Positions 6,884 to 14,400 of a stretch of DNA of 23,134 nt are shown in pieces. A model generated the notes under the pieces. The model was given only the letters and a program-made list of their open reading frames with translations, was not told where the DNA came from and did not search any database. This DNA comes from a virus. The stretch is from IMG/VR virus record IMGVR_UViG_3300033571_008636, positions 1-23,134 of that record. One strand, written 5' to 3'. Within the stretch, counting starts at the first letter, position 1, and every line of letters starts with the position of its first letter. The translations under genes were made by a program, and so were the position numbers.

Positions 6884-7099
6884 ATGGAAACCGCACTAAC
6901 GCTTGCGGAGGTTGCCAAGTTTTTGAACGTGTCCGTGTCTACGGTGCATTCAATGATCCGGGAACCTGATCCCACCAAGCGTATCCCCTACGTGAGAGTT
7001 GGAAGAAGCTACCGCTTCTTTGCAAGTGAACTCGCACGTTTTTTCAACATCGATATCCGTATCATCGTCCCCGACACCAAGGAGCTTACCAATGTCTGA
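6884..7099 (+). CDS. Excisionase/MerR-like winged HTH protein, 71 aa
   Basis: The protein opens TLAEVAKFLNVSVSTVHSMI, the helix-turn-helix of the HTH_17 / excisionase family, followed by a wing IPYVRVGRSYRFFASELARF in which V-x-V-G-R-x-Y-R-F is diagnostic. Length is right for stand-alone Xis/AlpA-like proteins. Without an integrase in the window it is more likely a transcription or DNA-architecture regulator than an excisionase, but this is inference. It starts 1 bp after the preceding stop, and its end overlaps the next gene by 8 bp. Confidence 0.82.
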   Translation: METALTLAEVAKFLNVSVSTVHSMIREPDPTKRIPYVRVGRSYRFFASELARFFNIDIRIIVPDTKELTNV

Positions 7100-8015
7100 A
7101 CTCACCCTGTTTTCCAAAGGCGGCAACACTCTCCCCGCTCACCTGCAAAATCTGGAGCTTGATGCAACTACCAAAGCCCTGATGGGTGGGGGCAGTGGCA
7201 AGCGCATTTCGATTCGTGGGGGCGTCTTTCGCATGGTTGTCGGTGGCAAGGAAGTCGCGCAAAACGATGACCGCGCCATGAATGTTGTGATCGTGAAGGC
7301 CGCTGAGAAGACCGCCCGCAGCTACTACGGTGGCACCTATGTGGAAGGTCAGAACTCTTCGCCCGACTGCTGGTCTAACGATGGCATCACCCCCGATGCT
7401 AAGGTCAAGAGCCGCCAAAGCTCCAACTGCCAGAACTGCCCACAGAACATCAAGGGCTCGGGCCAGGGCGACAGCCGCGCCTGCCGTTTCAGCCACCGCC
7501 TCGCAGTGGTGCTTGAAGGCAATATGGAAGGCGATGTGTATCAACTGACGCTGCCCGCGCAGTCGATCTTTGGTTCGGGCGATGGCGGCAAGATGCCCCT
7601 GCAACAGTACGCCAAGTTCTTGGGTGGCCATGGTCTGCCCGTGACGGTGGTGGTCACTGAGATGCGCTTTGATACGGCTAGCGCCACACCTAAGCTGACG
7701 TTCCGCGCCGTGCGCCCCTTGAGCCCAGAGGAAATGGTGGTGGCCCGTCGCCAGGGTGAGACTCCCGATGCGCTCAATGCGGTGACCATGACGGTTACTC
7801 AGATGGATGGCACAGATGCAGCACCTGCTGCCAAAGGTAGCCCGTTCATGGCTGCACCCGAGGTCGAGGAAGACGAGGCCCCCAAGCCCAAAGCCAAAGC
7901 TGCCAAGGCCAAGGTCGAAGAAGTCGAGGAGCCCCAGGTGCGTACCACCAAGAAGGTCGAGACTAAGGACGTTGCAAAGGTGCTGGACGACTGGGCCGAT
8001 GACGGTGATGAGTAA
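7092..8015 (+). CDS. Probable ssDNA-binding protein with Cys cluster and acidic tail, 307 aa
   Basis: I choose the ATG at 7092, preceded by AAGGAG (7079-7084); an in-frame start at 6999 lies inside the HTH gene. The core (about 38-215) is beta-rich, with Cys93, Cys113, Cys116 and Cys131, a likely zinc site (DCWS, NCQNC, RACRF). The C terminus is an Ala/Lys/Glu linker (255-290) ending in the acidic tip LDDWADDGDE, the hallmark of single-stranded DNA-binding proteins that recruit partners (bacterial SSB, T7 gp2.5, T4 gp32). The position between replication genes agrees. Residues 17-35 (HL....LDA..KALMG..S) recur in the primase-helicase. No sequence match to a named SSB family can be claimed from reading alone, so the function is inferred. 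Confidence 0.65.
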   Translation: MSELTLFSKGGNTLPAHLQNLELDATTKALMGGGSGKRISIRGGVFRMVVGGKEVAQNDDRAMNVVIVKAAEKTARSYYGGTYVEGQNSSPDCWSNDGITPDAKVKSRQSSNCQNCPQNIKGSGQGDSRACRFSHRLAVVLEGNMEGDVYQLTLPAQSIFGSGDGGKMPLQQYAKFLGGHGLPVTVVVTEMRFDTASATPKLTFRAVRPLSPEEMVVARRQGETPDALNAVTMTVTQMDGTDAAPAAKGSPFMAAPEVEEDEAPKPKAKAAKAKVEEVEEPQVRTTKKVETKDVAKVLDDWADDGDE

Positions 8016-8032
8016 GTAGTTTCGGGGGGAAA

Positions 8033-8066
8033 GCGCGGCCCTATGTCCTCCAGTATGGGGCTGCGT
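8033..8066 (+). promoter_or_regulatory. Imperfect hairpin in the gap before the HTH gene
   Basis: In the 103-bp gap between the SSB-like and HTH genes, the arm from 8033 to 8045 (containing GCGGCCC at 8035-8041) pairs with the arm from 8054 to 8066 (containing GGGCTGC at 8058-8064). This gives about 13 pairs including G-T wobbles and an 8-nt loop. No T-run follows, so it is not a classic terminator. It could stabilise the mRNA end or modulate read-through into the primase. Confidence 0.4.
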
Positions 8067-8118
8067 GTCAGCGTAAAGGCCCGTGAGTACCCCCACCATT
8101 CCACCGTTGGAGAAAAAG

Positions 8119-8343
8119 ATGATCGGCTACACACTATCCACCGTTGCCAAAAACAAGGCAGCGGACCAATCCAAACCCGGCGTACAGATCGGAGCCATCT
8201 GCATCAAGAAGGGTATCTCTGTCACTCAGATAGCCGCTGTTGCGGGTGTAAGCACCGTGACCGTGTATTCGTGGTTCGCGGGTTTGTACTCGCCCAAGGA
8301 GCCCACCGCAAAGAAGCTGTTTAAGTACGTCAACAAATATTGA
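8119..8343 (+). CDS. Small helix-turn-helix regulator-like protein, 74 aa
   Basis: Residues about 21-50 read GAICIKKGISVTQIAAVAGV, then STVTVYSWFAGLYSP. This is a Cro/phage-repressor type helix-turn-helix with ISVTQIAAVAG as helix 2 and STVTVYSWF as recognition helix. The ATG at 8119 sits 6 nt after GGAG (8109-8112); a GTG at 8083 in the same frame would add 12 residues but lacks a good site. The gene ends 4 bp before the primase ATG, so the two are probably coupled. It may regulate the replication genes. Confidence 0.75.
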   Translation: MIGYTLSTVAKNKAADQSKPGVQIGAICIKKGISVTQIAAVAGVSTVTVYSWFAGLYSPKEPTAKKLFKYVNKY

Positions 8344-8347
8344 TGCC

Positions 8348-11185
8348 ATGACCGTAACCGAGTTCTTGCAAGCAGTGCTTGCAGACAGCGGGCTGTACTG
8401 CACGGTCGGCATCAAGCAAGGCAAACTGAGGACACGGTTTGTCAACGACCTTCAGACACTCGTCTTTGAGATAGACACGCTACACGCGGCTCAGGCCGAT
8501 ACGTACTTTGCGATGTTCTCATTCGACCCTGCGATGAATCCGCAGCGGCGCTTGGGGGACAACGCACAACGGGTTAAATGCTTTTGGCTGGACTTGGACT
8601 GCGGCCTAAGCAAGCACTACCGTACACGCGATGAGGCCATGGCGGCGCTCGGGCAATTCTGTACGGACCTGAACCTGCCCCAACCCATCTGCATTAACTC
8701 CGGCAACGGGGTGCATGTGTACTGGGTACTGCCTGAAGCCATTGACAAAGCCACATGGCTACCGGTGGCCAAGCGTCTGAAGGAAGTGTGCGTGGAGAAG
8801 GGGATACACGCGGACCCATCCTGTACAACCGACAGCGCCCGCATTCTGCGTGTACCTGGGACCACCAACTTCAAGAACCCCCAGGCCCCGCTGCCTGTGG
8901 AGTACATCGCAGGGGACGGCAAGATCGAGCTTCTTGCGTTTGCAGCCGCTCTGGGTGCTTCCACGCAAACCCAGACTGCGGACGCGCTACCCTTTGAAGT
9001 ACCTGACCATCTGAAGTCTACGCAGCTTGATGCGGCGTCCAAAGCTTTGATGGGTAACAACAGCTACCGGTTCACCAAGATCATTGCGCTCAAGGAAGAG
9101 GGCTGCGCACAACTGAACCGTATCTGCGCTGACCAAGCCACCATTGAAGAGCCAGTGTGGCGGGCAGGCTTATCGATTGCCCAACACTGCGTGGACCGAG
9201 ACACCGCCATTCATGAACTGTCCAAGGAGCATCCAGCGTACGACCCGGGTGAGACTGAGCGAAAGGCAGAACTGACCAAGGGCCCATACACCTGCACGGT
9301 GTTCGACTCGCTGCACACTGGCCTGTGCGGAGATTGCAAACACAAGGGTAAGTTCGGCTCCCCCATCCTGCTAGGCAAAGAAATCATCGAAGCCACCGAG
9401 GAAGACAACACGGTGGTGCAGTTGGACTCTGAGACCAAGGACGTTCGCACCTACAACATCCCGGCGTACCCTTTCCCTTTCTTCCGTGGCAAGTACGGCG
9501 GCATCTACCGCAGAGCCGACTCCAGCAAGGCCGACGATCAGGACAAGCTGATCTACGAGAACGATTTTTACATCGTCAAGCGCATGCAAGACCCCACGTT
9601 GGGTGAAGTGCTGTGGGCACGGTTGCATCTGCCAAAGGACGGTGTGCGGGAGTTCTCTATACCTCTGGCCAGCGTGATGTCCAAGGATCGCTTGCGTGAT
9701 GTGATCGCATCGCAGGGCATGCCTGTCATGGGTAAGGGCTTGGATGAGTTGATGTTTTACATTGCCCGCTGGGTAAAGGATTTGCAGAATATGGGACAAG
9801 CAGAAAAAGTGCGAACGCAATTCGGTTGGACCGAAGACAAGACGTTCATCCTGGGGGATCGTGAGATCACGCCCAACGAGGTGAAGTACAGCCCGCCAGC
9901 AAACTCCATCCTCAACACCTGTGCCATGCTTACCAAGAAGGGTGAATTGAGTGAGTGGAAGTCGGTGGTCAACTTCTACAACAACGCTGGTATGGAGGCG
10001 CAGGCATTCGCACTGTTCCTGGGGTTTGGCTCCATCCTCATGCCATTCACACAGATCAGGGGCGGCATCGTCAACCTGATGAGTCCAGGCTCAGGCACCG
10101 GCAAGTCCACCGTGCAGATGGCCATCAACAGCATCTGGGGGCATCCCTATGACCTGCTGATGAACAGCGATGACACCTACAACGCCACCATCCACCGGTT
10201 CGGTGTGCTCAACAACCTACCCGCCACCATCGACGAGATCACCAACCTGCGGGAAGAGATGGTCTCACAGTTGGCCTATGCCATCACACAAGGACGCGGT
10301 AAGAACCGCATGGAGTCTCAGCGCAACGAGGAGCGGATCAACCATACGTTCTGGCGGCTCCTTGCAATCACATCATCAAACAGCAGCTTGTACGACAAGT
10401 TGTTCAGCCTCAAGGAGTTTCCTGAAGGCGAGATGATGCGGATCATTGAACTGAAGATTGCGCGGGACAGCAATTACTCCAAGGAATACACTGACGCGCT
10501 TTTTGGCAAGTTGCAGAGTAACTATGGGTTGGCAGGTGATACGTTCGTGCGTTACTGTGTGGCCAATCTACCTGATGCACTGGATGTTTTCAGGGATGTA
10601 CAGCTCCGCCTGGATACCGCCGCAGGGTTGGGCCAGCGTGAACGCTTCTGGTCGTCGATTGGGGCACTGGCTATCGCTGGGGGACTCATCTCAGCAGAAC
10701 TCGGGCTGCACAACATCGACGTCAAGCGCATCTTCCAGTGGTTGGTGTTGGCCCTACGTGTAGGAAAGAAAGAAATCAAAGCCGGGAACTCGTCTGACAG
10801 CACCACCCACTTGGGGTCCTACATCGCGGCCAACATCAACAACGTGCTGATCGTGCATGACAACCCGGCAGCGAATGGATTGCCAACCCCACCGGTCAGA
10901 GAGCCTCGCGGTGAACTGCTGATCCGTTATGAGCCGGACACAAAGCGCGTGTTCATCGTGCAAAAGAAGTTCAAGGAGTGGTGCGCCAAGAACCAAGTCA
11001 GCTACCACGAGACCATCAACAGCCTACGCAACGAAGGGATCAGCGTGGAGTCCGTCAAAAAGCGCATGGCAAAGGGCACCCTCATGGCAGCTACTCCGGT
11101 CAACGTGCTGATGATCGAAGACCCTACCAACCGACTGTTCGACATCGATGAACTTGCCAACGCCGCGCCCCAAGATACGGATTGA
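8348..11185 (+). CDS. Primase-helicase: AEP-like primase fused to P-loop ATPase
   Basis: The N-terminal third looks like an archaeo-eukaryotic-type primase: FWLDLDCG (Asp82, Asp84 metal ligands), INSGNGVHVYW (116-126, His123), and DPSCTTDSARILRVPGT (156-172) with TNFK. A middle segment (about 265-335) resembles a primase C-terminal helical domain and ends in a Cys cluster (Cys316, Cys327, Cys330). The C-terminal part is an ATPase: Walker A SPGSGTGKST (579-588), Walker B-like ATIDEIT (626-632), as in DUF927 or SF3-like phage helicases. At 945 aa it is a complete two-domain protein. It should unwind and prime the fork for the Pol A encoded upstream. Residues 221-239 share a motif with the SSB-like protein. 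It ends 38 bp inside the next gene. Confidence 0.9.
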   Translation: MTVTEFLQAVLADSGLYCTVGIKQGKLRTRFVNDLQTLVFEIDTLHAAQADTYFAMFSFDPAMNPQRRLGDNAQRVKCFWLDLDCGLSKHYRTRDEAMAALGQFCTDLNLPQPICINSGNGVHVYWVLPEAIDKATWLPVAKRLKEVCVEKGIHADPSCTTDSARILRVPGTTNFKNPQAPLPVEYIAGDGKIELLAFAAALGASTQTQTADALPFEVPDHLKSTQLDAASKALMGNNSYRFTKIIALKEEGCAQLNRICADQATIEEPVWRAGLSIAQHCVDRDTAIHELSKEHPAYDPGETERKAELTKGPYTCTVFDSLHTGLCGDCKHKGKFGSPILLGKEIIEATEEDNTVVQLDSETKDVRTYNIPAYPFPFFRGKYGGIYRRADSSKADDQDKLIYENDFYIVKRMQDPTLGEVLWARLHLPKDGVREFSIPLASVMSKDRLRDVIASQGMPVMGKGLDELMFYIARWVKDLQNMGQAEKVRTQFGWTEDKTFILGDREITPNEVKYSPPANSILNTCAMLTKKGELSEWKSVVNFYNNAGMEAQAFALFLGFGSILMPFTQIRGGIVNLMSPGSGTGKSTVQMAINSIWGHPYDLLMNSDDTYNATIHRFGVLNNLPATIDEITNLREEMVSQLAYAITQGRGKNRMESQRNEERINHTFWRLLAITSSNSSLYDKLFSLKEFPEGEMMRIIELKIARDSNYSKEYTDALFGKLQSNYGLAGDTFVRYCVANLPDALDVFRDVQLRLDTAAGLGQRERFWSSIGALAIAGGLISAELGLHNIDVKRIFQWLVLALRVGKKEIKAGNSSDSTTHLGSYIAANINNVLIVHDNPAANGLPTPPVREPRGELLIRYEPDTKRVFIVQKKFKEWCAKNQVSYHETINSLRNEGISVESVKKRMAKGTLMAATPVNVLMIEDPTNRLFDIDELANAAPQDTD

Positions 11186-11372
11186 TGGGATTGCAGTAAA
11201 CATCAAATGGGAGAAGTTCCAGATCGGGACTTCTTTCTTTGTACCCTGTATAGATGACCAGCGGTTTATCGCAAAGGTACGACGGGTAACCGACGAGTTA
11301 GGGTACAAAGTGCGGGCCGTACCCCGTGTAGAAAATGGGAAATGGGGTGTACGGGTCTGGCGGATTCTGTAA
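11148..11372 (+). CDS. Hypothetical 74-aa protein ending the plus-strand operon
   Basis: The ATG at 11148 lies 38 bp inside the primase end; no later ATG exists in this frame before the conserved-looking part. The core, IKWEKFQIGTSFFVPC, an aliphatic helix (about 40-50), then GKWGVRVWRI, has the look of a small phage family with a W..m..G.SF.VP start and a GVRVWR end that I have met in phage and plasmid genes. The function is unknown; a beta-rich DNA- or RNA-binding fold is possible. It is the last gene before the terminator. Confidence 0.65.
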   Translation: MNLPTPRPKIRIDGIAVNIKWEKFQIGTSFFVPCIDDQRFIAKVRRVTDELGYKVRAVPRVENGKWGVRVWRIL

Positions 11373-11381
11373 TAATTCCCG

Positions 11382-11397
11382 CGTGGCTTAGGCCACG
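11382..11397 (+). other. Perfect short inverted repeat in the convergent gap
   Basis: CGTGGC (11382-11387) and GCCACG (11392-11397) are perfect complements around a TTAG loop. No T-run follows on either strand, so termination alone is unlikely. It sits about 30 bp ahead of the strong terminator and may back it up or mark a protein-binding palindrome. Confidence 0.45.
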
Positions 11398-11427
11398 TTG
11401 CTATGCTTCTCCTTGGTTGGTGAGGTC

Positions 11428-11458
11428 AAGCCCCCGGCTAACCCCCGGGGGCTTTTTT
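11428..11458 (+). terminator. Rho-independent terminator at the convergence point
   Basis: AAGCCCCCGG (11428-11437) pairs with CCGGGGGCTT (11445-11454) around a 7-nt loop, and the stem runs into TTTTTT (11453-11458). It ends the plus-strand operon and overlaps the stop codon of the minus-strand 2189-aa gene. Read from the minus strand the stem is followed only by TT, so termination there would be weak. Confidence 0.92.
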
Positions 11459-14400
11459 ATTCTTGGGCGTCCCGCGTCCACTTCTTGAGCTTGCGGATGT
11501 CCTGCACCACGAGGTTTTCTTCCTCCTTGATCTGGTCAATCATCTCGCGGCGCTCGGCCCCGGTCATCTCACCCACCAACTCCTCACTGCCCTGCTCATA
11601 GAAGATGCGTTCCTGCCGCAGTCTTGTGCGTTCGGCCAGCAGTTGGTTCACATCGTTGGCTGCGTCGATCAGCGCAAAGTGCTTCTCGGCATACCGCTCA
11701 GCTTCAGCGGGGTTGCTTTCTAAGAGTTTTTTGTAGGTGTTCCTGGCTTTCATCACCTTCTCCCGGAATTCATAGAACTCTTGGGTCAACCCGCTGGCCG
11801 TAGGGTCGTACCGCACGATGTTCACAAAGGGCATCTGGTACAGGGGCCGGTCAGGGCGTGTGGGGTTGAGGATCGCATCGGTCACCATCAAGGTGGTGGA
11901 ACCCGCCATGCCAAACAGCCCACGCATGTAGTTGTCCACCACAATCGGGGAGACATTGGCTAGCTTACCCATCGCCTTGGCAAACTCCGAGGTGCCAGAT
12001 GTGTACTGGTACTGCGCATCCAACTCCTTCATGGAGCTTGGCACCAACTCACGTTGCAAGAAGAACGAGTAGTTGGTCATATGCTCCAAGATCGGACGGA
12101 TGGCGCTAGGCACCGCAGTGGGCATACCGTAGGCGCTCATGGCCCCCTTGAACACACTACCCAGCGCCTCCTGCACCGCTTGCTCTTCCTCTGTGCCGTA
12201 CCGGGTGTAGTACTCCACCAACCGCTCGGGGATGGACTTGAAGACAAAGCCGAGTTCTTTAGGTACGGGGATTTTGTAATTCCCTGGCAGCACCCAGTTG
12301 TTGTCCCGCACCTCTTGGGTGGTCTGCTTGTAGTCCTCATCCTCCTGCATGGTCAATGCGTACGCAAAACCCAACGCGGTCAGCAGCCCAATGCGGCTGT
12401 AGAAAAGCTGCCGTGCTTCTTTGCGACCCACCCCGGTGGCCGAGTCGATGCCCGATGCTGCGCGGTACAGCAGGTCCATACTCTGTGCGTAGGCGTTAAA
12501 GAACGGGATAACCTGCACAGCCATACGCATGGTGCCGCTGGCACCTCGGCGTGAGAAGTTGATAAGCTCTCGGGCGCGGTTCTGGGCAAGCTGCTGGTCA
12601 CCCTTGGTCTCACGCATGGTCTCTTCATAGACCGCCGTACGGGCTGCAAGGTCCGATGCCTTGGTGATCTTCTCAAGGAAGTGCAGCACGTTTGCAAACT
12701 TACCGCGCTGGTCGATTCCAAGCTCGTACCGAATGTCCTGCGTGGGGCGTACAAGGTTGGAGTCGTAGTCACCCACGATACCAAACTGCTCCATCTCCTG
12801 CACAGCTTTGGACTTGCGCCCAGTGAGTTCCCCGAAAAAGATGCGGGGGAAGTTGTACAAGGTGCGGATAGCCACCGCCACGGGCCGCTCCACGCCGGAG
12901 ATCACCATGGCTCGTTGCGCATCGTCAATGACCTGCTTGGCCGCAAAGGGCGGCATGGCCGTGATCGACAGCCTTAGCACCCGAGCTACCTCAGTCATGA
13001 GTTTGACCGCAGTGCCGATAACTTCCGGTGCCTGCTGGAACGCTGCGAAATCGTAGGGATTCTGCACCTCGTAGTACACGGGCTTTCCGTCTTCGTACAG
13101 CTTGGGCACCACGAGGCCTTGGTTCTTGCCCGCCTCTTTGGCAGGCAGCTTGCTGGCATACCCGGCAAGGCGCATAACCTCCAGCGTCTTGATCGATGCT
13201 TGGTTGCGCAGGCTCTCTGAAACCATGTAGCCCATGCGCTCGGCAAAGGCATCCAGCACGTTTTCCACCGGACGCCCGTAAGAGCCTTGCAGCTTGGGAA
13301 TGTTGCGCAGCACTGCGATACCTTTGCCCCGCACTGTGTAGGGCATCCCCTGCTCATCCTCATCGAAGATACGGTTGAAGGGTACGTACTCTTTGGCCGA
13401 CTTCCACGAGTCAGCTTGTTCCTTGGAGATACGTCCTGTGGCAACCATCAGGTCGATAGCCCGCTCCCGGATCACGTTAAGGTCCGCCATGATCCCTTTA
13501 AGCTCAGGCGAGTTGTCCATGATGCGCTTGGCATCGGCAAGCTGCGCACGGGTCATGGAGACCTTGATGCCTTCTTTCTCCAGCGCGTACAGGCGGTTGC
13601 CCTCCAGCAGCTTGCTGACAAACTCCATGGACTTTTGGGGGTCCATGCCGTTGGCCTTGCCAAAGTCAATCACTTTCTTGAACACGCCAACCACGGATTC
13701 CTTTTCCTTGGTCGTTTTGGCAAGGCCATCTTTGTCCACCTCAATGCCGCCCAGGTGCAAGAACGCAGCGGTCAGCTTGGCGTGGTCATCGGCTTGGCGC
13801 AGCAGCACCTCGTTGTTGAGGTTGCCAAAGGAATCGCGCACACCCTGCGAGAAATACTGGCTGGTTTTGGCCAGCACCGAGGCGTACTTGTCAGTAGTCT
13901 TGTGACGGAACCAATTGAGCAGGCCGGAGTCCTTCTGCGCCTTGCGCACACCTTCATAGCCCTGCTTGATGACGTTGGTTTCCTGCTCAGGTGGTAGAGG
14001 AGATGCAGCCACCAGCGCGTTGATGGTGTCGATGTCCTCCTGGGGCATCGTGCGTGAGTAGCGGATGTCGGGGTTAAGCGCGGCCTCCCCATAGGGTTGC
14101 CTCGCCTGTTCACGCGGTACCGGGAACGGAATTGTGAAGTTGGGGTTTGTAGCCTTTGATTGCGCTTGAAGTTTTGTGGGCCACTCTTGGATGTAATCAA
14201 ACCGTTCGGGATCTAGCTGTTCACTCCACCGAATGTTGTAATCTTTAAGAATAACCGGCATTGATTCATAGCCAGCTTCCTTCAAAGCCATGGCACGGTG
14301 ACGTCCTTCATGCCCAGTCACTTGCCCTTTGTCAGTAGACAAAAATGGAATAGATGTATACGGCTCACCATTTGCCAAAAACTTTCTCGTTTCAGCTAGT

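Noticed and set aside
7086-8099. Long antisense ORF (337 aa, minus strand) across the SSB-like gene
   Set aside because: It mirrors a well-supported plus-strand gene with its own ribosome site and coherent domain pattern; the antisense product is His/Leu/Ala-rich with no family features.
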